Assembly (NCBI RefSeq): GCF_030253575.1
Contig: NC_080567.1
Span: 32,624,501-32,688,500, forward strand
From: Rhododendron vialii
Taxonomy: Eukaryota; Streptophyta; Magnoliopsida; Ericales; Ericaceae
DNA length: 64,000 nt
Direction of reading: 5' to 3'
Below the pieces are notes generated by a model. That model saw only the letters and a program-made list of their open reading frames with translations, had not been told where the DNA came from and did not search any database. Every line of letters begins with the position of its first letter. Within the stretch, counting starts at the first letter, position 1. This document shows, one piece after another, positions 42,061-54,197 of the stretch. The position numbers and the translations under genes are program-made.

Positions 42061-43140
42061 GGTGCTTGGAATTGGGTATAGGCTCTCTTGACGGAGTAGT
42101 TTTTATTTTTTTTAGCCTTTTGTCCTTTGCTTTCTTTAAATTTGTACATGGGAGGCACCTTTTGATATCTTTTCGAAAACATTATTACTTATCAAAAAAA
42201 AAGTATATTTATTTCCGCAAATACAAGGCCGGCTAAATACAACCATAGAAAACTCAGAAGTGACTTTTAACTAACCCCTCTCAATTTCTACTCTCTCTCA
42301 TACAAAATCAAGACTGGGATATAGCTATAAATAGGCAGAAATCAGTCCCTATTTCTTGTCCACGCTTGATCCAAGTTGGGTGTGAATGAGGGCTCCAAAA
42401 GTCCACAAGCATGACTGTATTAAATTGGAGCCAATCTTAATCAGATTTGCAGCACATGTAGAATGAGGGCTGCTGTGATATGATAGATGCATATCCGATA
42501 ATCTTCAACAATTTTGAACTGAATCAGTTAAGTTGAAACTAGAAAAACATTTTATCGTGTATTGTGTTTTTTCAACCTCATGATAATTTTATTTGAAAAT
42601 TTATTTGAGTTACATTTTTGTAACCTAATTACATAAGGGTCCCCATTACAATTTCGCCAAAGGCCCAGAAGATATCAGGGCCAGGTTTGACATCAGTTGA
42701 AGTTTCAAGTACGAGAAACAAGCTAGGGGCCGGTGAAATACACCTGATGAGTTCTTTGATATCGCAAGCATGATATTGCTTGCTTTCATTCCTGACAAAT
42801 CGCAAAACCTGTTCAGCTAGCAAACTGCTTCCGAAAATTGTCTCCCGACAAGAATGAAAAAGTCGAGTATTTTTAACATTTCATTGTCATTGCATCTTAA
42901 ACCACGAAAAACGAAAACCCAAAATGACAACAATACCAAGCAGAAAATACAACATATTACAATGCAAAAGAAAAATAAACAAAAACAGAAAATACAACAT
43001 CCAACGGGAAACAAACGGAACAATTTCAAACTAGATCGACTTAGGTTGTAATCCCGTGGGGAGAGGAAAACGAAACAGCGGCAGGAGCAGGATGAGAAGG
43101 CAGCGACTTTGCGACACTGTTATTGCTATATATTGCCACT
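42061..43140. other. 3' flank of the minus-strand LecRK, with a possible unassigned exon
   Basis: Mostly AT-rich. On the minus strand, 42823-42629 stays open for 64 codons and has protein-like composition (LAEQVLRFVRNESKQYHACD, IKELIRCISPAPSLFLVLET). I do not recognise it, so it may be a gene fragment or chance. The remaining sequence shows A-rich runs only. Confidence 0.3.
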
Positions 43141-45177
43141 CTAGCTTGAAGACTGTACTTGACTGCTGCTCCCGGATGCGTAGAACGACGAATTAGCATA
43201 AGATCCGAAAGAATTTCCCCGAGGACCAATAGGCGTTGGCACGGGCATTTTCTCCGGAAGCACAGGCAATGGAGCTTCAAAATTCAGCACCAGAATGGCT
43301 TGCCTGATTGAGGGCCTAAGGACCCAGTCCGGGTTCGCACACCAAAGACCAACAACCATCAAACACTCCATGATCTTTTCATCATATTCGTCACCTAGTC
43401 TCGGGTCAACCGCCTCCAGAATTTTTCCATTTCCATACAGTTCCCACACCCAATCCACCATTTTGACCACATTTTTCTGTGCATTGGACTCAATGGGCCT
43501 CCTCCCACATGCTATTTCCAATGCCAAGACCCCGAAGCTGTAGACATCTGATTCCCTGCTAGCTTTTCCCGTGATAAGACACTCTGGAGACATGTAACCT
43601 CTCGTCCCCGCCACAACGGTGGTCTCGACCTGTTCCTCGTGGTCGACCAGCCTAGCTAGCCCAAAATCTCCCAATTTGGCATTGAAATTCAAATCCAACA
43701 TCACGTTGCTCGATTTTATGTCCCTATGCACCACGCACTGCTCCCATTCTTCGTGTAAATAGAACAATGCTGAGGCTAGGCCTTGCGCGATTTTGTACCT
43801 CATATCCCAAGTTAACAAACTTTTCGCCTTGAATAACTGAGAGTCTAGGCTTCCATTAGGCATGAACTCATAAACTAACAAGAGCTCGCCTTTATCGTGG
43901 CACCAACCTGTGAGTTGCACCAAGTTCCTGTGCCTCAATTGGCTGATGATTTTCACTTCCGATGTGTACTCTTTTAGGCCTTGTTTGGGCCCGCTTGACA
44001 CCCTCTTAACAGCAACATAGGAATTCCTTTCCTTTAGAAATCCTTTGTAAACCCCGCCAAATCCCCCTGCTCCAAGTTTCCTTTCCTCCGAGAAATTTTC
44101 TGTCGCGATCTCCAATTCCTCATAAGAGAATTTCCTTGCCCCGGTGCCCCTTTTGAATTCATCATCCATCGATCGTTCTCGTATTGGTATTGGCTCGTCC
44201 TTTTTTCTCCCTCTACTTTTTCTCCACAACCCCAAGAAAATCAAACCAATCAAAATCAACACACCAAAACCAACGCTCAATCCCACCACCAATCCCGTCT
44301 TGTCCCCCCCTTTCGCGGCCTCTTTTCCTCCCTCATCGTTTCCTAAACGGGCAGTTCAAAATTCCCAAGACTGGACGCTATTTTTTTCGTAGGACGACCC
44401 TGTTGAACCAGAGAAACCAATAGCAACCCATTCTGGCAAATGAGCACTTAGATCAACTACGTGATAAAGATTCCGAAAAACTGCATCACTATGCTCAAAA
44501 AAAGTGAATGCAACACTAAGGTTTTTGGTGCTAGAATCATACTTAATCCGGGCTTCATTTGTTCTCCCATCGCTAATACCACTCGCCCAATATTCATTTA
44601 CCACAGACCACATTTTATTGATATTGATACCCACGTGATTGATGGGAAATATGGTACTGGGTTCCCATGTGTTTCTATAAGTATCGAATTCCACTGCGAC
44701 AAATGTAGATGTTCCATCCTCATTAACCAGGCCAAGTCCACCGCCACCAGAGTCCGGTGGAATGTTAGAACCATTAGGAGAAAGGAAAAAGGTAATCCCT
44801 TCGCCGTAGTTTTCTCCTTGAATCACGAAGGTGAAATTCGTGCTGAAGTCAGTGATTTTTCCCGTGGCTCTGTCCCACAAGTGAAGGGGTTGGAAATAGG
44901 TTGCGCGGCCGATCTTATGTTGGAGTGATGAAGTACTGTTGGGGTAGTCATTTGGGTCTGGAGTGAGTTGGATGCCATTGATGGAGATGTGAGCATCTCC
45001 GGTAGTGTTTATGGAGTTGAATGCCCATGAATTGTCTCGTGTTATGGATGAGAAACTGAATTCCAATGCGGTTGCAAAAGGGATTAACATAAAGAAGAAG
45101 AAGGAGGTGATCATGGAGACAGAAAGAAGAGAAAGCTTAGGTGATTGGAGATGGATTCTTAAAAGGTTATTGGTCAT
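43141..45177 (-). pseudogene. L-type lectin receptor kinase split by an in-frame TGA
   Basis: One frame holds the whole receptor except for a TGA at 44356-44358. The first part (45177-44356, 273 residues) has a hydrophobic signal region and a lectin domain ending QSWEF. After the TGA the same frame continues ARLGNDEGGKEAAKGG, then a transmembrane helix (GLSVGFGVLILIGLIFLGLW) and a full kinase: GAGGFGGV, VAVKRV, HRDIKSSN, DFGLARLVDH and SPE. The Ser-rich tail ends at 43141. Lectin-site changes compared with the intact gene are Asp to Glu in YGEGITFFLSP (residue 126) and Asp to Glu at residue 172. The upstream part could be made as a soluble lectin. The kinase looks unimpaired. It may be a young pseudogene, a sequencing error, or read-through, for which the context TGA-A gives no special support. 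Confidence 0.88.
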
Positions 45178-45458
45178 TGTGGTTCACTTGGACTTGGTTC
45201 AAGCTTGCACTTTATAACATAACTAGTGAAACGTATGTTGAAAAAGTCACCAGTCGTAGCCCTGTTACGTTTGGGTTTTGTGGTTGGTTTTTAAGATTAA
45301 TGAGTGGAGAGAAATAGAGAAAATTTATTGAAAATTGTACTCAGGAGTTTTGAGACCTCAAAACGAACAAGGCGAATGATCTGAACTGTGAAGCCTACTA
45401 TGATAAGTACTTCTGGTATTATCTAGTCTTGTAATCGCAAAAATTTGTAGTTCTTTTA

Positions 45459-45645
45459 GGGAATTGATATTCGCACTCCAAGATTTACTGCAGGCGCTCC
45501 ACCTTTTTGTTTTTACACTGTGATGTTGCTGGCAACATCACAGTGTAAAAACAAAATACACACTGATGTTGCCAGCAACATCACAGTATAAAAACAAAAA
45601 GGTGGAGCGCCTGCAATAAATCTTGGACCGCGAAAATCAGTTCCC
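45459..45645. mobile_element. MITE with double hairpin and 8-bp target duplication
   Basis: Arms 45459-45540 and 45564-45645 pair almost completely (ends GGGAATTGATATTCGC and GCGAAAATCAGTTCCC). Each arm ends in its own palindrome (TGATGTTGCTGGCAACATCA). TTCTTTTA flanks both sides (45451-45458 and 45646-45653), which suits an hAT-type MITE. It lies upstream of the minus-strand LecRK, about 280 bp from its start codon. Confidence 0.8.
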
Positions 45646-45769
45646 TTCTTTTATCATACTAGTAAATTTCACACTAGCAGTAAACGTAGTGTTTCATAGG
45701 TGAACCGCGTAAATTCAATGCTTCTATTTTAAATTGTTAATGCATTTGTAAAAATATGACCGAGAAGTG

Positions 45770-46536
45770 CTTATTTTGTATAGTTTTTAGACATGCAACA
45801 CAGAGTTACTTCTTTGTGTTGCATGTCTAAAAATCCATCTAATTCATTTGCAAGTTTCGACCAGAAAAGATTGATTCGGTCAAAGGAGTTTTATCCAAAG
45901 GACTTCTCAGAAGTCGAGCTTTGGGCACTTCTGCATCAACTAGAGATTTCATCATGGATGTGTGTTCTAGTGAGGAGTTCTTCAATTTGAAAGGAATTAG
46001 TGATCTTGAGCAAAAGATGGTTGAGACCCAAAGAGACTGGCATACTTCTCAGTTTATAGGCTTCTTACTTTGGCCCTTATTTTACCGGTTGCTACTGCCA
46101 TAGTAGGGGGAGCGTTTTCCTCTATGAAGATTATAACTAGAAAACTGAATTACACATAGTTCAAATTTTCGATCTCACTTATCGAAAATTCTAGCTCCGC
46201 CATGGGGGCCACTTGGTTGGGATGCCTGTTTTCTCTTGGGGATGCCATCCTGCCCGTGGTCCTTTTTTTTAATCGTTGTGATCCTATGTCAATGATTAAT
46301 GAATTCCTATTGCCAACTAATAAAAGAAAATTCCTAGAACTGTATTTTAGCTTAAGCTATTCGTCAGTCAAGTTAGATTTATTAGCTTGACTTGTAGAGT
46401 CAAGTCTATAGCATAACATAACCTTGAAGAAATGGTAACATTTGGCAGGTGAGAAATCCAAGATGTTTTAATGTGGACGAGATGTCGTTGCGAAAAATTA
46501 AGAGTCTTCTTCTTTCTAATTTGTTTAGTTGGGAGT
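45770..46536. repeat. Segmental duplication, copy 2, left part
   Basis: Matches copy 1 from about 37060, without the 1.57 kb solo LTR. It is interrupted at 46536 by the Athila-type element and continues at 63201. Confidence 0.8.
45793..46158 (+). pseudogene. hAT transposase C-terminal fragment, copy 2 (broken)
   Basis: The same fragment as at 37083, with FYPKDFSEVELWALLHQ, a frame change near 45945, then NLKGISDLEQKMVETQRD, another frame change near 46040, and an end lacking an open frame. Clearly decayed. Confidence 0.75.
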
Positions 46537-47762
46537 TGACCGCGTCGTTCCGTGTGAAATATAAATTTATAAAACCTTGGAATTAACTACTACTCCGTAG
46601 AATAGTGGTCAAGACCGAGTATCGTTCCGATGGAGACAGTATGGCTGAGTTACGACAAATTCGATTAATTTTTAGATTAATTCGGGCAAAAGAAGTTTGG
46701 TTGTTTGAATTTGGAGAATTTATTAAACTAAGAGAAATAAATAAATGGAAAATTTGTAACGATTGAAGAGAAAATCTAGGGTTTGAATCCACCTCGACCG
46801 CGTAACTCCAACATGCATAGGCAAGATTAATTATTCGAATCAGAAGGGATTATTATTAGGGCTTGCAAACCCTAGAAATAATCATCTAGAAAATAATTGA
46901 GTTGTTAAAAGGTATAGATTATCCCATAGCACGGACCGTCTCAAAAGTACGGTCTGGCCGCCTAACGGCACGACCCGTCTTACGAGTATAATCTATCTCA
47001 GAACTCCAACTACAATCGATGAAAACCATTGTATAACTCGTATTTGAAAGCATGCATACAAATACTCAATAGATTAAAACCATCAAAATCATTCCATTCA
47101 ATTGAAACGGAAAGGGTTCTTAGTTATACAATCAATCCGAATAATAAACCTAAAACCCATACATAAAATAGAGTTACTTGGTGCGAAGTTTCATCTTCCC
47201 CCTAGACAATGAAATTAGCCGGCCATGGAAGTTGGAGCCCTGTTTATGCGTAGCCCTGTTCTCTGTTCTTCGACAAAAATCCCTCTGAAACGTCTTTCTA
47301 TCACGCCGCTGGAAAGAGTCAAAGTTCTCTTTAATAATAAACTAAAGTCCTCTTTTTATATGCTGTCGTGTGATACATATTAATTGGGGCCCGCCGCCAA
47401 TACAACCCTATTCAACCCTATTCTCTGAATCCTTGGACTAATCAGTAATGCATTACCACATGGTAATTTTATTGGGTGCTTCTCCACTTGAATTCCACAT
47501 GATAATTTCGACACACCCTTTGAATTAATACAGCACGCCACTTGATGTATTCGATCGACTTTCTTTTGACACACCATGTAGTAACCCGCAAGCTCGTGAG
47601 CCAACGTCGCATTAACCGAACTGAATAAAGCCCATTAATATGTCAAGCCTCCAAATATCTACAATCACAAGAAACGCATTAGTATTCTCCAAGTAACAAT
47701 ATAAATGGACTTAACAAGGTATAAATTAGAAAGATTAAATGGGTGCTTTTCAGCACCTATCA
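46537..47762 (-). repeat. Athila-type LTR (3' LTR in element orientation)
   Basis: 1226 bp, TG to CA. The purine tract for plus-strand priming is the neighbouring GGGGGGTG on the minus strand, 47763-47770. Confidence 0.92.
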
Positions 47763-50047
47763 CACCCCCCAAGTTACACTTCGCTAGTCCTCTAGCAAAG
47801 CAAAGAATAAAAGCAGCTTAGGAAAACAAAATAAAATGGATAGTTCTTTTAAACCCCCGAGCGGCCCCGGCAGGACGAGTGAAGTCTCGTGAGGGTTTTC
47901 AGCAGTGATCACCCACAAACACGGGGAGCCTTTCAACACAAAGAACACAGCCCATCATGCAACTCATCGACATATTAAGCAGAGACACAAAGCTACCACA
48001 AAGATATAGTAAGGCAAGCATAGTTCCAAGTGCTAACAATTCAAGAAATAAACTGTGGCACTGAAGTTTAGCATGTGTGAATACGAGCCTCAATCACAAA
48101 TGAATAATAACCAAGCGCTCTCTTCGGACCGAGCCTCAACTTCAATTCTCACCGTGTCATGCACTCACAAATGAACTCACTCGAAACAAGGTGCATTATG
48201 AACTCTTGAGTGTGCGGTTTGGAGGTTACGTAAATGGAAAGCAAAGTACTCCGCACACTATGACACGAAAAGAATCCTTTATGTAGTGGACACGCAATCT
48301 CATGAACAAAATGCCAAGCATTGGAACTCTCCACCAATCAAACCTCAACCCAACACCCCTAAGATCAAACAAGACTTTATTCAAGGTTATAGCATTAGGG
48401 ATGAGATAATGTATCAAGGCTAGGGTAAAAATAGATTTAAGTGTGAGAGAATAGCCAAGTATTTCAACTAAACAGGGCAAATATGTAATGTGTACCCCGC
48501 TAACATTAATTCAACTCCACATTATCTCTCCTTCCAACCTTTCAACATTTTTCAATTACAAAGCAACCATTCCTCCTTTTTCCAACTTATCGGTGCCCCT
48601 TTTTTTCTTTTTTTTTTCTCTTTTGTATTTTGTTGTGTTTTTTTTTTTTAAGGGACACCACCAATACTTCACAAAATTCAACAATTTACCTAAAAAAATT
48701 AACCTTTAAGCCTCACCTTTCTCCAAACACAATATGGAAGGTGGAGCTAACCAAGAAAAGGCTAAATCTGTAAGGTTCAATGTGGCTTGCAAGGGATAAA
48801 TGTGAACACAAAGTAACGAACTGGCCCAAATATCAAGAAAGTGCTTGTAATCCTCTCCCAGGGGTGTAACATTCATGTGACAAACCAAAACCAAAGGATA
48901 TTGTTATGCATTCAAGTTCCAACACTCGGCGACCAAAGATGATGAGATTGACAACAAATGTGTTCCTTTCCATGACAAACAAAGAGTTTAATTGACACCA
49001 CTCCAATAAAAGATAAGGCTCAAAAGCTCACAAGGGTATAAGTCTCCACTAATCATAGCCTTTTAAGAACAGTCAAATCACAGCTCAAAAACAATCAAGG
49101 CCCAACGTGCAATGTGCAAAAATGCTAAAACAAAAGTCCCAGCAGTCTAGCAAATTGAAACTACTCTGCCATAGAGATATCGAAATGGTAGCAGAATACT
49201 TATACTCAAGTAATCAACAAGCGAGCACAACAAACAACAATCTCATGCAAAAATGCTCCCATTTTTTTTAATTTTCAATTTATCTTATTTTTTTCAATTT
49301 CAATTTTTATTTTAACAAACTACTAAAGTAAAGAAAGCACCCGAAGTATGCCCCACCCCCAACTTAAACTAGTCACTGCCCTCAGTGATTGCAAAGACAC
49401 TAAAAGAAATAAGACAATGAAAAGAAAGAGGAGGACAGATACCACCTCAAGCGGAGAACTAAGCAGAAAAGAGTATGGCGGCCGAGAGGCCCCCCAACTT
49501 GAACGAAACAACCTGCAATGCATTAGTCTCCACCAAAACAAGATATGAAAATAAATAACAAAATTAACTGACAAAACAAAAACTAAGCAAAAAGAAAAGA
49601 AAACTTATGAGATTGCATAAATAAAACATAAACAACAATTAAAATCCACCACTTTCTTCAAGCGAAAGACACGAGTACTACTTTTCTCCCTTGCCAAAGA
49701 CTGTGGTTCCCTACTTGTTGGAAGAGCAATATACGTAGGATTCAACGATATCTTGAGAAGTGGTGCCATCATCTAATAGGTTGTCACTCCCTCTGGGGCT
49801 GCCAGATTCTTTACCCACCCTCGGCTTATGAAGCAATCTCCGCCAAGCTAGACACTAAAGTCGGATGGTTCAGACAGATTTCTCGCTGCTAACTACGCGC
49901 CTGCCGCCAGACCCAACCTCCTAAGTACTACATACATAGCTTTGACAAGGTGGCTATACCAGACCGTGGGAAGCCGTTCGAGCACGACAAACACTAGAGG
50001 TATCTCACCCTTTATGGATTTGAAGTCTCCTAGACTTCATTTAAAAC
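47763..50047 (-). other. Untranslated region between pol and the 3' LTR
   Basis: About 2.3 kb after the pol stop codon. Athila elements often carry an env-like gene here. I see only short open frames, long poly-T/poly-A runs near 48600-48650 and 49260-49320, and the purine tract at the LTR edge. Confidence 0.6.
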
Positions 50048-53000
50048 TCAATTATCCGGATAAACTGGATCATCTAAGTCAACTTCCTCAATCACCTCCT
50101 CATTATAAATACCTTCCACATATGGTTTTAAACGTTGACCGTTAACCTTAGAAACTTTACCATCCTGTGGATCTTTAATTTCAACCGCCCCATGGGGAAA
50201 AACTTTTTGAATTATGAAGGGCCCATCCCATCTTGATCTCAACTTACCCGGAAAGAGACGCAAACGAGAATTAAAAAGCCACACTTTTTGATTTGGTTCA
50301 AAGGATTTTTGGACAATATGTTTATCATGAAAAGCTTTAGTCCTATCCTTGTAAATGTGTGCACTCTCATAAGCATCATTACGCAATTCCTCTAGCTCAC
50401 TCAACTGGAGACGACGATGAAACCCGGCAACAATCATATCAAAATTAAACTTTTTAATGGCCCACAACGCCTTATGCTCCAACTCTACGGGTAAGTGGCA
50501 CGCCTTACCAAAAACCAACCGGTAAGGAGACATGCCAATAGGGGTTTTATATGCAGTTCGGTAAGCCCATAATGCATCGTCTAGTCGTGTTGACCAGTCT
50601 TTGCGATCAGTCCTAACCGTTCTATCAAGAATTTTCTTTATCTCCCTATTTGAAACCTCAACTTGGCCACTAGTTTGCGGATGGTAAGGTGTCGCCACCT
50701 TGTGGGTGATAGAATACTTACGCACTAGTGCCGCAAAATGCTTATTAACAAAATGGGTACCCTCATCACTTATGATCGCTCTCGGATAGCCAAACCGACT
50801 AAAAATGTTGCTCTTAAGGAATTCGAGCACTACTTTATGATCATTTGTTTTCCTGGCCACCGCTTCCACCCACTTAGACACATAATCTACTGCTACAAGA
50901 ATATACTCATTCCCAAAAGAATTAGGGAACGGTCCCATGAAGTCTATGCCCCACACATCAAATAACTCCACCACTAGAATGGAGTTCAATGGCATCATGT
51001 CTCGACGGGACATGTTTCCGGCACGCTGGCAGCGAAGACACGTCTTACAAAACTCGTGGGCATCTTTAAAAAGAGTCGGCCAATAGAAGCCACTCTGCAA
51101 CACTTTTGCCGCTGTTTTCTTCCCACTAAAGTGTCCCCCACATTCAAGAGTATGACAAAAGGTCAAAATACGATGATACTCACACTCGGGGACACAGCGC
51201 CGAATTACTTGATCCGCACAATACTTAAAAAGTATCGGATCCACCCACAAATAATGCCCAACCTGAGAAAAGAATCGGTCCTTATCGAGACGGGACCAAT
51301 GCGAAGGAATCTCACCGGTGGCTAGGTAATTAACAATAAAAGCATACCACGGAGGCCGAACTTGCGACACCTCAAATAATTGCTCATTGGGGAATGAGTC
51401 ATGAAGAGGCACGGTATCACATGAGGAGTCAACAAGGATCCTCGACAAGTGGTCGGCCACAGAATTTTCGGAACCTTTCTTGTCCCGAATTTCAAAATCA
51501 AACTCTTGTAGCAACAAAATCCATCTAATGAGTCTAGGTTTCGCATCTTTCTTAGAAAGCAAGTGACGCAATGCAGCATGATCAGAATACACAACAACCT
51601 TAGACCCGATGAGGTACGACCTAAACTTGTCTAATGCAAAAACAACGGCGAGCAACTCCTTCTCTGTAGTGGTGTAATTCAATTGAGCATCGGAGAGGGA
51701 TTTACTCGCATAGTAAATCGCATGGGAAGCTTTGTCAACCTGTTGGCCAAGGACAGCGCCAACTGTATAGTCGGACGCATCACACATGATTTCGAAAGGT
51801 AATTTCCAATCGGGTGACTGCATAATAGGTGCGGAGGACAGGGCATCTCTCAACTTGACAAAGGCCTTCATGCATGCCTCGTCAAACACAAATGGCACAT
51901 CCTTGGCGAGGAGATCGCACAATGGTTTAGCAATCTTGCTAAAATCACGAATAAAGTGGCGGTAAAAGCCCGCGTGCCCTAAAAATGACCTAATCTGCTT
52001 AACAGAAGATGGGGGAGGGAGTCGCGAAATTAAGTCAACTTTGGCTTTATCCACCTCAATCCCCTTTGTAGACACCACATGTCCCAACACTATCCCCTCT
52101 TGAAGCATAAAATGGCTGTTCTCCCAACTTAGTACTAAATTTTTCTCAATGCATCGCTCAAGCACCTTGCTCAAGTTGCAGAGACAATCATCAAATGAGG
52201 TCCCAAAGACTGAAAAGTCATCCATAAAGGCCTCGAGAAACTCCTCCACCATGTCAGAGAAAATAGACATCATGCACCGCTGAAAAGTAGCGGGTGCATT
52301 GCACAAACCAAATGGCATACACCGGTAAGCAAAAGTGCCAAAAGGACAAGTAAAGGTAGTTTTCTCTTGGTCTGCAGGGTCGACGGGCACTTGATTGTAT
52401 CCGGAATAGCCATCCAGAAAACAATAATAGCTTTTGCCCGCTAACCGCTCTAAGATTTGGTCAATGAAAGGCAATGGGAAGTGATCTTTCCTAGTCATGG
52501 AATTGAGCTTGCTGTAGTCAATGCAAACACACCACCCCATGGTGACGCGTGTCGGGACAAGCTCACGTCTCTCGTTTTCGACCACAGTTATGCCCGACTT
52601 CTTGGGCACCACCTGAGTGGGACTCACCCACTTACTATCTGCGATGGGGTATATGATACCCGCATCCAAAAGTTTCACAACCTCCTTCATTACCACCTCC
52701 TTCATATTCGGGTTCAACCTCCGTTGCATCTCACGTGATGGTTTGGCATTCTCTTCGCAATTAATGCGATGCATGCACACGGAGGGATCAATACCCTTCA
52801 AGTCTGCCACAGACCACCTTATTGCACTCTTATATCGCTTAAGTTTCTCAACCAATTGACCCTCCTGTGTACAGAAAGGTCAGACGCAATAATAACTGGA
52901 AGGGTGTCATCGATACCTAGAAACACATACTTGAGATTAGCTGGAAGTGGCTTCAACTCAAGTTTCGGTGGAGCCTCAATAGACGGAGGGGCAGTCTCGT

Positions 53001-54197
53001 TGGAAAGTGCGGGAGGAGGTGCAAACTGCGCTGTCCATTTTGGAGGTGAATTATTAAGTAATAGATTTATCTCCTCGATGGACTGATCGATATCATACTC
53101 TTCATACCCAAAGTGTGCCAAACAAGCGGCCAACGGGTCATCGGTCAAAACATAAGGCAATACCTCCTCCACCAAGTCCTCCACGACATCGACTGCGAAG
53201 CAGTCTTCCTCTAAGGGAGGGTGTTTTGCGGCCTTATAAACATTAAGCTTAAGGGTCATGTTCCCAAAGGTCACCTCCATCTCTCCACTCCTCACATGAA
53301 TATTAGCATTTGTGGTCGCCAAGAAAGGACGACCAAGAATAATCGGAGTCTGCTTTTTAAGGGTTTGCACCGGTTCTGTGTCAAGGACTATAAAATCAGC
53401 CGAAAAGTAAAAATCATTAACCTTGACAAGAACGTCCTCAACTACTCCACGTGGCACCTTAATAGATCTATCAGCTAATTGCAAGGTAACCGACGTGGGC
53501 TTCAACTCCCCAAGCCCCAATTGTTCGTACACCGAGTACGGAATCAAGTTGACACTAGCCCCTAAGTCTAAAAGTGCTCGTTCTATGGCATGCCTCCCAA
53601 TGACTATATTAATAGTCGGGGTACCAGGATCTTGCATCTTAAGGGGAGCGTCCAATTGAAAAATAGAGCTCACTTGTTCGGTGAAAAGGACCTTTTTAGA
53701 CACATTGGTTTGGTTTTTCCTCTTTTGAGTGCAGAGGTCCTTTAGAAATTTTGCATAAGTTGGGACTTGTTTGATGGCATCTAGGAGTGGGATGTTAATT
53801 TTCACTTGCTTGAATACCTCAAGGGTATCCTCCATAGATACTCCCCTCTTAGGAAAAGGAGATAGTGCATTCAAACATGATGGGAACGGGGCTTTAGGCA
53901 CATAGAGTGGTACCTTAGAGCCTGCTGACACAGAAGTGGGTGATGCAGGTGTGACTGGAGGGGTTCCCTCTTTACTCTGTGAACTTTCCTCCCCAAAGTC
54001 ATCAGGGTCGGAAGGAGCCAAATGCTCCTTCGATTTCGCTTTCTCTGGTCGGGTTTCGACCTCTCTCTTATTGCGCAAAGTCATGATTACCTTAGCATCA
54101 GCAAAAGGTGGGTCATGAACCACAAACTGTCCTCCAGGAGGTTGGACAGGCTGACTGGGCAACCTACCTTCTTCCCTACGATTAAGTGCATTGGCTA
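50048..54197 (-). pseudogene. Athila pol: protease, RT, RNase H, integrase (one frame break)
   Basis: 54194-52819 is the gag-protease end, with ANALNRREEGRLPSQP and the protease DLGASVNLIPYSVYEQLGLG. The frame then shifts by one base near 52866, and 52855-50048 continues for 935 codons. RT has [33 protein letters not shown] and the catalytic FMDD. RNase H has [14 protein letters not shown] and the terminal DHLSRI. Integrase has the HHCC-type zinc part with CLRCQRAG, the core [14 protein letters not shown], and [16 protein letters not shown]; the C-terminal part has SRWDGPFII. The long second frame is remarkably clean, so the element was probably coding-competent not long before the break. The upstream gag part lies beyond the CACTA at 60331 onward. 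Confidence 0.9.

Noticed and set aside
44356-44358. Programmed stop-codon read-through of the LecRK TGA
   Set aside because: The context after TGA lacks the known CTA-type read-through signal; kept only as a remote alternative.
44144-44928. Plus-strand open frames opposite the LecRK
   Set aside because: They are mirror frames of the minus-strand lectin and kinase coding sequence.
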